Assembly: GCA_951828385.1 (NCBI GenBank)
Contig: OX639973.1
Coordinates: forward strand, 6,364,845 to 6,428,844
Source: an uncultured Poribacteria bacterium
Lineage (GTDB): Bacteria; Poribacteria; WGA-4E; WGA-3G
DNA: 64,000 nt
Reading direction: 5' to 3'
Shown: positions 40,916-48,657 of the stretch, in pieces
Position numbering within the stretch: position 1 is the first letter of the stretch
Layout of the letters: the number at the start of each line of letters is the position of its first letter
Notes under the pieces: generated by a model
Seen by the model: only the letters and a program-made list of their open reading frames with translations
What the model was told of the DNA's origin: nothing
Database searches by the model: none
Program-made: the position numbers and the translations under genes

Positions 40916-43468
40916 CTAAAAAGGTATATTGTCATCGTCAAAGGGGACATCGTCGTCATCTAAAATGTCATCTTGCCAGACTACTTGACCCCGCCGATAT
41001 TGGAAATATTGCTGGTTATGGAGAAGCCTTTCAGGATTAATCCATGGATTATTATCACACCACTGTTTCAAAATGGTCTCATCGTAAAAATGGACTTCCT
41101 TGATATAATCTGATGGAATTTGGTCAAAAACCAGAATTTCTGCTTGCGGATGCGTTGGGTAATCGTCCGATATCTGCGAAGATTGACGTTCATAAACATT
41201 CCCTTTGGTGTCGCGGCAAACGTCTACAAACATGCCTTCTAACGCATCAGGTTTTTTCCTATCTTCCAATGGAATGTAACGAACGGTATTAGAAGCAGCG
41301 TTTTCTTGGCAAAAGGCACAATCTAATTCCCATAACACTTTTGCATCAAGAAGTAGAACAATCCATTGAGAATAATCAGGAGGACTCCCCGTGTTAGGTC
41401 GGCTGAATTTGTTAAACAGTAGATAGTTTGGAAAACTGATACTCAAACAAATTGCTTCCTTATGTCCGTCAACACGCTCCCAATCATTCGGTGCAAACTG
41501 TTGTCCGTGTTTTTTGAGTAGACTCTGATGACCCAGCAAACCTTCATGTAGAATATTCCGTAGATTTTTAATTTGGGTAAAATGAACAAGTGTTGTGATG
41601 CTACGGTCTTCGCAAATCTTTTGTATTTGAGATTCGCGATTCTGAAATTCGGAATCTTTTTCCTCAAGAGTGGTTTCATTGTTATCACTGTCTACATCAA
41701 AAAATGGATTGTTTTTTGTTTTCTTGATACCTCTATCTACATCCCACAGCAAAACAGTGCCATCACTACTGCAGCTAGCGACTGTCCGGCCATCAGGACT
41801 GAAGGATATACTTACAACGACACCATTATGTCCTGTAAATGTTTTAAGGTGTTTTCCAGTTTCTATATCCCAGACTAGTACCGTACCGTCACCATTGCCA
41901 CTAACCATGAGGCGACCATTTGGACTGAACGCCACATTAACATTACATAACGTCCGGGACGATGGATTATGTCCTGTAAGTGTTTTTATATTTTCTCCAG
42001 TTTGCACATCCCAGATTCGCACCGTTCCATCATAGCTGCCACTAGCGATGAAAAGGTTATTGCCACTGAAACATGTGCTATGGACACCGGAGATGTGCCC
42101 TATCAGCGTTTTAATGTGTTTTCCAGTTTGCACATCCCAGATTCGCACCGTTCCATCATGGCTGCCACTAGCGATGAAAAGGTTATTGCCACTGAAGGTT
42201 ACACTCTGAATCATCTTTGTATGCCCCGCTAGTGTTTTAATGTGTTTTCCAGTTTCGATGTCCCATACCTGTACCTTGTTTCCATCAATATCACCAGCAA
42301 GGAAACGACTATCGGCACTGAAACATGCACAGATACTGAAACCGTGTTGGACTGTCAGCGTTTTAATGTGTTTTCCAGTTTGCACATTCCGTAGTTCTAC
42401 ATAAACCTCTGTGGCCCATTCGTCTACATCTGTTAGTGCCATGGCGATGAGACGATTATTCGGGCTGATTATTACACCATAGGAACCATGGCTCGATAAG
42501 TTAGTCTTTGTAAATGTTTTAATATTTTTTCCAGTTTCTATATCCCAGACTTGCATGATTCTGTCATCGCCGCTACTGACGATAAAACGACTGTTGCCAC
42601 TGAATGACACACTTGTGAATCCTCCGGTATGTTCTATGAATGTTTTAATATTTTTTTCAGTTTCTACATCCCACACCCGCGCCCTATGATGATAGTAGTT
42701 CATAGCGATGAGGCGACCATTCGGACTGAATGTTACATTGTCGGGGCTATATCCTGTGAATGTTTTAATATTTTTTCCAGTTTCTACATTCCAAACTCTC
42801 ACCGTCCCGTCCCTACCACCACTGGCGATAAAACGGCTATCATCATTAAATGCTACACACGTGACTTTATACCTGTGTCCAACGAGCGTTTTGATATTTT
42901 TTCCAGTTTTTACATTCCACACTTGCACCGTCCCATCTAAGCCACCACCACTAGCGATGAGGCGACCATTCGGACTGAGTGCTACATTATTATCTAACCA
43001 TCCCTTATGTCCAATGAGTGTTTTAAGGTGTTTTCCAGTTTCTACATCCCATAAACGGATTTCGTCTTTATACATACCGACACTAGCGAGGATATGGTTA
43101 TTAGGACTGAAAGATACATACTTAACACTTGAAGTATGTCCAGTAAGCGTTTTTAGAGGCTTACCTGTTTCGATGTCCCACAAACGGACAGTTTTGTCTC
43201 CACTGCTACTAACGAGCGTCCGGCTATCGGGACTGAATGACACGCTTTTAACGCTTTGTGTATGTCCTAGGATGATGTTAAGTTCTTCACCTGTATCTGC
43301 ATCGTAAAGCCAAATCCCAATCGAACTGCCTACCGCCAGAAGCCTGCCATCCGCGGAATATGCTATATCATTTATCCAGCCTTTACCGAGGCGGGCTTTA
43401 GCACCTTCGGGTAAATTCCATCGGGTGTAATCTTGAGTGGGGTGATTTATTTTCATGGATTTATTCAA
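40916..43468 (-). CDS. WD40-repeat protein fused to a DarT-type ADP-ribosyltransferase
   Basis: An 850-residue fusion. Residues 20-590 or so hold 13 WD40 repeats (blades such as LWDVETGKHLKTLIGH), enough for about two propellers. After a charged linker, residues 620-830 match the DarT family, DarT1 type: VH629FTQIKNLRNILHEGLL, EAICLSISFPNYLLFNKF, VLLLDAKVLWELDCAFCQEN, RYIPLEDRKKPDALEGMF and HPQAE777ILVFDQIPSDYI, where H629 and E777 correspond to the NAD-binding His and catalytic Glu. DarT toxins ADP-ribosylate bases of single-stranded DNA (DarT1: guanosine). The protein ends DDDDVPFDDDNIPF, two copies of an SSB-type acidic C-terminal tip. The NADAR antitoxin gene follows, separated by a miniature element. 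A divergent DUF6602 gene starts 195 bases upstream. The fusion to WD40 repeats is unusual to me. Confidence 0.85.
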   Translation of the reverse strand: MNKSMKINHPTQDYTRWNLPEGAKARLGKGWINDIAYSADGRLLAVGSSIGIWLYDADTGEELNIILGHTQSVKSVSFSPDSRTLVSSSGDKTVRLWDIETGKPLKTLTGHTSSVKYVSFSPNNHILASVGMYKDEIRLWDVETGKHLKTLIGHKGWLDNNVALSPNGRLIASGGGLDGTVQVWNVKTGKNIKTLVGHRYKVTCVAFNDDSRFIASGGRDGTVRVWNVETGKNIKTFTGYSPDNVTFSPNGRLIAMNYYHHRARVWDVETEKNIKTFIEHTGGFTSVSFSGNSRFIVSSGDDRIMQVWDIETGKNIKTFTKTNLSSHGSYGVIISPNNRLIAMALTDVDEWATEVYVELRNVQTGKHIKTLTVQHGFSICACFSADSRFLAGDIDGNKVQVWDIETGKHIKTLAGHTKMIQSVTFSGNNLFIASGSHDGTVRIWDVQTGKHIKTLIGHISGVHSTCFSGNNLFIASGSYDGTVRIWDVQTGENIKTLTGHNPSSRTLCNVNVAFSPNGRLMVSGNGDGTVLVWDIETGKHLKTFTGHNGVVVSISFSPDGRTVASCSSDGTVLLWDVDRGIKKTKNNPFFDVDSDNNETTLEEKDSEFQNRESQIQKICEDRSITTLVHFTQIKNLRNILHEGLLGHQSLLKKHGQQFAPNDWERVDGHKEAICLSISFPNYLLFNKFSRPNTGSPPDYSQWIVLLLDAKVLWELDCAFCQENAASNTVRYIPLEDRKKPDALEGMFVDVCRDTKGNVYERQSSQISDDYPTHPQAEILVFDQIPSDYIKEVHFYDETILKQWCDNNPWINPERLLHNQQYFQYRRGQVVWQDDILDDDDVPFDDDNIPF

Positions 43469-43663
43469 CTTTCAATATCTCGAAGATTGCGTCAACAATA
43501 AGATATTGGTTTGATTATACCAGATTAGTATTACAATATCAAACAAAACATCACTTCAAAGCAGTTGCAGAGGTTAGTTCATAAATCTTGTTGCAATATA
43601 GCGAGGTAGTGGATACACTTTAATGAGAAATGAGAAGCAGAAAACGGAAGGAGAATAGTCATT

Positions 43664-44587
43664 ATGGAAGAAAATTTCGATCCAATCGCTTACGCAAATC
43701 TTGTAGGGCAGGAGTTAGTTCTGTCGTTTGATAAAGCCGGGTTAGGCACTACTCCCGGGTTAGTTGGTTCCGCAAAAGAGTATCCCGTTAGAACAAAATT
43801 GGAACACATCCTTCCTTCAGGAATCGGAGTAGGATCTGGTTGTGTCATTGACAGCTATGGAAATACCAGTAAGCAGATGGATGTTGTCCTTTATGAGAAG
43901 AACATTTGTCCCGTCTATTCGATAAATGATACGCCTGACACAACATACTATCCTTGTGAAGGAGTTGTGGCTGTTGGAGAAATTAAAAGTTCCCTCAGTT
44001 CTGATGAATTGGAGGATATCTTCCTCAAAATTGAATCTGTAAAACGGCTAAAACGGTTTTCAACCGAAACTCCACGTCCCATTCGGGTCGGTGAGTTGAG
44101 GTTTCCATATCGACACTATGGAACAACGGGACCTGCAACACATGGCAACCCTGGAACAGATTATAATCAGCAAGGCAACCCGCTGGATCAAATCTTTGGA
44201 TTTGCGCTTGCTGGTAAACTAAAACTTAAGCCTCAGAATTTGTGTGAGAAGTTTGTTAATCATACTAATGAGATAGAATCAATCTTAACACCGAATCTAA
44301 TAGTGACGTTAGACCAAGGGATTCTATGTCCTGCGACTATTGGGGAAGAAAGTAAGGAAGATCAAATAAATATATCGATTCAAGATGCAACAGGGATATA
44401 CCATGTAAATAAAGATGATGAAAATTTCCGATTCCTTTTATCACAGATTTACGACATATACAACCACGGACGCACCGTGTCGGCCTCAGCATTTGGGCGT
44501 TATTTTGATTATGAAGGGATGTTGATGTTGCCAGAAGGCGGAATATATATTCCAATCAAAGAACAGATGCTAGAATCAGATGAGTGA
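43664..44587 (+). CDS. DUF6602-like PD-(D/E)xK nuclease-fold protein
   Basis: A 307-residue soluble protein. The segment STRKLEHILPSGIGVGSGCV-type N-terminal part (here RTKLEHILPSGIGVGSG), KQMDVVLYEKNICPVY and EGVVAVGEIKSSLSSDEL give the acidic-then-ExK pattern of PD-(D/E)xK nucleases (D in QMDVVL, E-x-K in GEIKS), as found in DUF6602. DUF6602 proteins occur in many defence-like contexts, function unknown. It is divergent from the WD40-DarT gene, with a 195-base shared intergenic region. No methylase is adjacent. Confidence 0.65.
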   Translation: MEENFDPIAYANLVGQELVLSFDKAGLGTTPGLVGSAKEYPVRTKLEHILPSGIGVGSGCVIDSYGNTSKQMDVVLYEKNICPVYSINDTPDTTYYPCEGVVAVGEIKSSLSSDELEDIFLKIESVKRLKRFSTETPRPIRVGELRFPYRHYGTTGPATHGNPGTDYNQQGNPLDQIFGFALAGKLKLKPQNLCEKFVNHTNEIESILTPNLIVTLDQGILCPATIGEESKEDQINISIQDATGIYHVNKDDENFRFLLSQIYDIYNHGRTVSASAFGRYFDYEGMLMLPEGGIYIPIKEQMLESDE

Positions 44588-44600
44588 TTGGGGTTACCCG

Positions 44601-44714
44601 TTAGCAGTTATACCTTGGCAAACTTTTAGATTCAAACACCGAATGCTTACGACCTTCTCGAACCAATTCGCATCCATGCTTTTTGAGGTGTTGAATCAAT
44701 GCTCTCCGTTTCAT
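44601..44714 (-). pseudogene. Truncated HicA toxin
   Basis: A 37-codon frame directly overlapping the end of the HicB-like gene at 44711 (ATGA). It reads MKRRALIQHLKKHGCELVRE then GRKHSVFESKSLPRYNC. The first 27 or so residues are a normal HicA start, including the catalytic-region GRKHSVF, but the rest of the protein (another 25-30 residues) is missing, and the reading frame then shifts to unrelated sequence and ends. The toxin is therefore probably inactive, while its antitoxin is intact. Confidence 0.75.
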
Positions 44715-44926
44715 ACCGAGATAGAAACCGTCTGATACTCACCTTCTTCAGCACGCTGGATCGCTACCTTTCGATTGACTTCTAACATATCTTCAACAGC
44801 ACTTTTAAGGCTATTGAGCAATTCCGCCTTCGTCCGTTCTTGGCAATTGATACCACGGGTTTCTTGTACCCAGCCAATCCACCATCCGTCGCTCTGTTGG
44901 GTTACAGCGGTGTAAGTTTGTGACAT
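44711..44926 (-). CDS. HicB-like antitoxin (second type)
   Basis: A 71-residue protein, YTAVTQQSDGWWIGWVQETRGINCQERTKAEL as its core: the same type as the solitary one at 32539 (DGWIGW..E....CQ.[KR]TK.EL) and unlike the hicB at 44974. It stops on the ATG of a truncated hicA. Ribosome site AAGGAGG about 8 bases before the ATG at 44926. Confidence 0.75.
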   Translation of the reverse strand: MSQTYTAVTQQSDGWWIGWVQETRGINCQERTKAELLNSLKSAVEDMLEVNRKVAIQRAEEGEYQTVSISV

Positions 44927-44973
44927 CGGTTTTCCTCCTTACCCTCCAAATTTCGCGTGACATAGCACTATTA

Positions 44974-45225
44974 CTATAAGTGGAGTACTTGACGCAGCCG
45001 CGTCAACAGCCTCCGGACGTAGGGCTTTTGCGGAAGGTCCTCCGGTGCCTCGCGAGTTCTAATATAAAGGTCTACCATATCCTCAAACGCAACACGCAGC
45101 TCATCATCGGTGTCCCCGTGGAAACCCGATATAGCATCAATATTGACAATACGGCCAACAAAACATTCATCTTCGTCACTATAAATAATTTCCGCTGTAT
45201 AGCCTTTATAAGTCATTGTTTTCAT
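44974..45225 (-). CDS. hicB: HicB family antitoxin
   Basis: An 83-residue HicB closely related to the genes at 36896 and 39541 (MKTMTYKGYTAEIIYSDEDE start; FHGDTDDELRVAFEDMVD). The C-terminal segment EAPEDLPQKPYVRRLLTR differs most. It overlaps the hicA stop by 4 bases. The pair is complete and looks functional. Confidence 0.85.
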   Translation of the reverse strand: MKTMTYKGYTAEIIYSDEDECFVGRIVNIDAISGFHGDTDDELRVAFEDMVDLYIRTREAPEDLPQKPYVRRLLTRLRQVLHL

Positions 45226-45488
45226 GGTGTTATTCCTACCTCTTCTAAAAATTCTCGTGCTTCTCGAACTTGATATCGTTTCGCTTCTTTCCGCGGATGT
45301 GGCCGATGAAACATGGCCTCTTTATCTTTCAGTTTAAAGGTAACGACTGATCCGCGCCCTTCCTCTTTTGTGGCACCAAGCGTCATGAAAAGTGCTTCAA
45401 TTCGCCGCCATTGCAACGTCGCCGGAACTTGTGGACTAAAAATAACCGCTAATGTTCTTTGATGCTTTTTGTTTAAGCGTCGATTCAT
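45222..45488 (-). CDS. hicA: HicA family toxin
   Basis: An 88-residue HicA close to the one at 37144: NKKHQRTLAVIFSPQVPATL, QWRRIEALFMTLGATKEEG, RGSVVTFKLKDKEAMFHRPHP, and LEEVGITP at the end. Intact. A perfect inverted repeat lies 25-46 bases upstream, which might be an operator. It sits within the remains of a MazEF locus. Confidence 0.85.
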   Translation of the reverse strand: MNRRLNKKHQRTLAVIFSPQVPATLQWRRIEALFMTLGATKEEGRGSVVTFKLKDKEAMFHRPHPRKEAKRYQVREAREFLEEVGITP

Positions 45489-45512
45489 TATTGTAGCCGT
45501 AAAGGATTACCT

Positions 45513-45534
45513 CTTGTGAGAGGTAACTCACAAG
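45513..45534. promoter_or_regulatory. Perfect inverted repeat upstream of hicA
   Basis: CTTGTGAG-AGGTAA-CTCACAAG: two 8-base arms. It overlaps the stop of the MazF remnant and precedes hicA by 24 bases, a place where a HicB operator could be. The other hicAB copy (37144) does not have it, so it may instead be a terminator-like or insertion-derived structure. Confidence 0.45.
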
Positions 45535-45593
45535 TCATCAGGATCAAAGTCAATCCATACAATATCGCCAGCCTCTGAAATGTATTCTGACAT
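45528..45593 (-). pseudogene. MazF/PemK toxin remnant (N-terminal 21 residues)
   Basis: A 21-codon frame MSEYISEAGDIVWIDFDPDD-L then TGA. It matches the start of MazF/PemK toxins (xxGDIVWxDFDPxxGxEQxGxRP), but stops exactly where the GxEQ segment should begin. It lies 14 bases after the MazE-like gene, the normal position for mazF. The rest of the toxin seems to have been replaced by the hicAB pair. Confidence 0.65.
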
Positions 45594-45607
45594 AAGCTCC
45601 CTTGTTC

Positions 45608-45850
45608 CTACCAGACTTCATTTCCAACTGCAGGTCCCGTGGAAATTTCTTTATGGGCGTTTTCTTCTGTGATCTGAGATACGAGGTCCTCCAACTTCAG
45701 GCGAGGCAACTTCACCCTGCGGCGAACTTTTGTCTGTTGATGAGAATTACCTTTTATCCCTTTAACATCCTCTTTATCATCACGTTTCTCTGGGATTTGA
45801 GAAGCATTGAGTTTCGTTAGTTTTCCTCGGAAGAAATCGTTTTTTTTCAT
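45608..45850 (-). CDS. MazE-like antitoxin, C-terminus conserved, N-terminus altered
   Basis: An 80-residue protein. The last 30 residues, LKLEDLVSQITEENAHKEIS then TGPAVGNEVW, are the toxin-binding tail of MazE/PemI antitoxins (Y/L-x-LEDLLxxITxENxHxExxxGxxVGxEVW). The N-terminal AbrB-like DNA-binding part is not recognisable; in its place is a basic, lysine-rich segment. So it is either a chimera or a degenerated antitoxin. It has a perfect AAGGAG ribosome site, suggesting that it is still expressed. The toxin gene downstream is truncated. Confidence 0.6.
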   Translation of the reverse strand: MKKNDFFRGKLTKLNASQIPEKRDDKEDVKGIKGNSHQQTKVRRRVKLPRLKLEDLVSQITEENAHKEISTGPAVGNEVW

Positions 45851-45968
45851 GATGTATCTCCTTTTTATATTGTGTTTGAATGTGTTTGAAAAAGTATACT
45901 ACATTTCAGGAAAGAAATCAATCTCTTTTTGTTTCTGGATATGAGCAGATAACAGGCATTACTGGCTG

Positions 45969-46988
45969 TTACCGATCCTCAACCATTTCACGGGCAGGAG
46001 GATTCGCGGGTTCCACCGGTTCAGGACGCTGATCCAACCACCACGCAAAGAGGACAACCAAACACGCAAGCACCATCGCACTCAGTGCCATCGGGATACC
46101 TGTTGATTGCCCGGCACTTGCATCAATCTGAGATTTAGCAACAACCGCAGAGGCTATAGTGGCGACAGCCAGCACAAGGTTTACAGTCCACGGCACCTGA
46201 AAAAGCACCGCTATCAGCGAAACCACGGCAACAGTAAGGCTCAATTGCGCAAGGGGATGGTAAGGTGTCGCATCCTGTTCCTCAACATCGGCAGCATTTC
46301 CATGCCTATGAGAAACAGGTGTAGGCGCGCCCTCTTGATACGTCATCTCAATAAGGCGGATGAATTCCGCAAGGAGTTTCTCTTCCTGAATCCACGCAAA
46401 CAAATCCGGATATTCGTGGCGGAGGAGGATGACAAACTCTTGCCGTTGCGCACTGAAATCGGTGAACTCTTCCCAATCGCTTTCTATCACGGTGACGTAC
46501 GGTTCAGGACCGACACGAATTTCATAGCCGTGTCCAGCAACATAGACAACACTCCCGATACCTTCGCGTGCCGCCATTGTAATTTCTGACGAATCACCAA
46601 GATCAGCATCTTGAGGTGTGTCTTCCTGTACAACAGCCATATCGCGTTGTTTTAGTGCATCCGCTCTCTCTTCAGATTGCGCCACCATTTCGCTATCCGT
46701 GACGGCTACGCCGATACGGCTGACCAGTTCCATCGCTGCTACCTCATGTTCTGGGTCCACAAGGAGCGCGGTCTGGTTCTCCTCTTTTAATTCGACGGGT
46801 CGGCATCGGATCTGTTGTGCATTCAAAGTAGTTTGAATCAGGTTCGCTTCCCATTCATCGCTGGTGCGATGGATTTCCACCCATTCATTGGTATCGCCGA
46901 TCGCTTCACCAAACAATTGGGATACCTGTCGGACTTGCCCTTGACCTGCTTGAGCACCCTGTGGTGGACTAACCGTTTTTCCTCTCAT
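45969..46988 (-). CDS. Membrane protein with a DUF2007-like N-terminal part
   Basis: A 339-residue protein. Residues 35-90 (WVEIHRTSDEWEANLIQTTL, then CRPVELKEENQTALLVDPEHE) recall the DUF2007/putative signal-transducing domain that has a ferredoxin-like fold. A second soluble part follows (VTVIESDWEEFTDFSAQRQEF), and the C-terminus has three hydrophobic segments: LSLTVAVVSLIAVLF, VNLVLAVATIASAVV and MALSAMVLACLVVLFAWW. No function known. It lies 30 bases upstream of the GT4 gene. Confidence 0.5.
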   Translation of the reverse strand: MRGKTVSPPQGAQAGQGQVRQVSQLFGEAIGDTNEWVEIHRTSDEWEANLIQTTLNAQQIRCRPVELKEENQTALLVDPEHEVAAMELVSRIGVAVTDSEMVAQSEERADALKQRDMAVVQEDTPQDADLGDSSEITMAAREGIGSVVYVAGHGYEIRVGPEPYVTVIESDWEEFTDFSAQRQEFVILLRHEYPDLFAWIQEEKLLAEFIRLIEMTYQEGAPTPVSHRHGNAADVEEQDATPYHPLAQLSLTVAVVSLIAVLFQVPWTVNLVLAVATIASAVVAKSQIDASAGQSTGIPMALSAMVLACLVVLFAWWLDQRPEPVEPANPPAREMVEDR

Positions 46989-47018
46989 GATAACTCCTCT
47001 GTGGTATGTGGAGACATC

Positions 47019-48194
47019 TCAATATGTTTTTAACAGCTCCGTGTAGACTGTCTCCGTCAAAGCGGTATTCTTTTCACTGCTAAATAGTTGCACGGCGCGA
47101 TCGCGGGCGGCTGTTCCCATTGCTGCCAACCGTTCTCGGTCAGTTGCAAGCGTTGCGATAGCCTCAGCAACTGCCGACGCGTCTTCAGGTGGCACTAAAA
47201 TCCCTGTTCCAACGGTGACGAGTTCTTTGCTACCACCGAGCGGCGTTGCGATAACCGGTTTACCGACCGCCATCGCCTCAATGATGGTGCGCGGGCATGC
47301 TTCAGGGATAATTGACGGCACCAACACAAGGTCCAGCAGACTTGTTACGATACGCGTATCCGACAAAAATCCGGTGAAGATAACCGAATCTTCAATACCT
47401 AAGTCTGTGACTTCCTGCTTTAACGCACCCATATAGTCAACATCCTTTTGGAAATAGGGCCCCCCTACGATGAGCAATTTTACGTCTTTCTGTCCTTTGA
47501 GTTCTCGCATGGCCCTGACCAAGAAGTGGATACCTTTCTCCGGTGTAATCCGAGTTACGACACCAACGAGTATAGCAGTGTTAGGTGCATCGGGAAAAAG
47601 TTCCGCCCGGAGCGTTGCCACCTCTTCTGGCGATGCCTGAAAAGCGTCTAAATCCACACCGTTGTAGATAAGCGTCTGCTTTTCTGCTGACGCAAAATCC
47701 CACCGTGTTGCCTCTGACACCAAAATCACACGATGCAGGAGTCTTTCACAGAGTCGATCCAGAATTCCGTATGAAGTCGCATAGCGTTTGTGCATCAGGA
47801 TCGGGATGCGATTTATCTTCGCAACAATCCCGCCAAGGAGCGCCACCGAAAGCGAGTTCGCATGGATGAGGTTGATCGTATGTCGCTGCACTGCCCGATG
47901 GAGTTCAAAGATAACTTGAAGTTGCCGAAAATCTTCAAACAGATCGTGAAACGTGAATCGTTTCACTTTATCGGTTTTATTATGTGCTGCCGGCAGAGAG
48001 AGTGGGATCACACGCGCCGCTGTCTTTTCAACCTCTGCTGCAAAAGCACTATCGCCGAGACATCCGACAAAAGGTGTAAACTGCGCCTTGTCTAATCGGT
48101 TGAGCAAGAGTAGAAGGCTGCGTTGCCCGCCACCGATGCCTGAACCGCTATCGAGATATAGGATATTGGATTTTGATGTGTCGGATGTTTTCAT
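47019..48194 (-). CDS. GT4-family glycosyltransferase
   Basis: A 391-residue GT-B glycosyltransferase: SGSGIGGGQRSLLLLLNRL at the start, VTRITPEKGIHFLVRAM, LLIVGGPY, and the donor-binding EACPRTIIEAMAVGKPVIAT. It transfers a sugar from an activated donor to a lipid- or saccharide acceptor in cell-surface glycan synthesis. The first 16 codons overlap tsaE (47 bases) on the same strand in another frame. Confidence 0.85.
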   Translation of the reverse strand: MKTSDTSKSNILYLDSGSGIGGGQRSLLLLLNRLDKAQFTPFVGCLGDSAFAAEVEKTAARVIPLSLPAAHNKTDKVKRFTFHDLFEDFRQLQVIFELHRAVQRHTINLIHANSLSVALLGGIVAKINRIPILMHKRYATSYGILDRLCERLLHRVILVSEATRWDFASAEKQTLIYNGVDLDAFQASPEEVATLRAELFPDAPNTAILVGVVTRITPEKGIHFLVRAMRELKGQKDVKLLIVGGPYFQKDVDYMGALKQEVTDLGIEDSVIFTGFLSDTRIVTSLLDLVLVPSIIPEACPRTIIEAMAVGKPVIATPLGGSKELVTVGTGILVPPEDASAVAEAIATLATDRERLAAMGTAARDRAVQLFSSEKNTALTETVYTELLKTY

Positions 48195-48651
48195 CTTCAG
48201 GGCTATCTAATATGGATTTGGAAACTTCATCATCGCTGCGTAAGGCATTCGCGCCTCCAAGCGTTATGTCGATTTTTATACAGGCATCGGGCAGGGCATC
48301 TGCCATCCGCTCTGCCCACTCAATAATGCAAATTCCATTACCTTCCACATATTCGCTGAGTCCAAGTTCCGCAATATCTTCGCTGTTTTCGAGTCTATAC
48401 AGATCAATGTGGTAAATAGGCACTGTTCCGTTATACTCGTTAATCAGGATGTATGAAGGGCTACTGACAATCTCACTGGGGGCGATCCCCACCCCGCGCG
48501 CGATGCCTTGCGTTAAACACGTCTTACCGGTCCCAAGGTCACCGATGAGCGCAATGACATCCCCCCGTTTAAGCGTTTTGCCGATTTTTTCGCCGAGGGC
48601 TTGGGTCTCTTCTGGACTTGCTGTTTTAAAGTTTTCGTTTCTGTTTACCAT
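48148..48651 (-). CDS. tsaE: tRNA threonylcarbamoyladenosine biosynthesis ATPase TsaE
   Basis: A 167-residue TsaE. P-loop GDLGTGKTCLTQGIARG near residue 42, VSSPSYILINEYNG (the SPTY/SPSY motif), YHIDLYRLENSEDIAELGL, and ICIIEWAERM with the conserved E-W. It is the ATPase that, together with TsaB and TsaD, makes t6A37 of ANN-decoding tRNAs. The C-terminal 35 residues are longer and less typical, and overlap the downstream GT4 gene start. The ABC ATPase gene ends 6 bases before its ATG. Confidence 0.88.
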   Translation of the reverse strand: MVNRNENFKTASPEETQALGEKIGKTLKRGDVIALIGDLGTGKTCLTQGIARGVGIAPSEIVSSPSYILINEYNGTVPIYHIDLYRLENSEDIAELGLSEYVEGNGICIIEWAERMADALPDACIKIDITLGGANALRSDDEVSKSILDSPEDENIRHIKIQYPISR

Positions 48652-48657
48652 CTGTTC

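Noticed and set aside
45513-45534. Inverted repeat as Rho-independent terminator
   Set aside because: No T-run follows on the minus strand, so an operator or insertion-border role is at least as likely.
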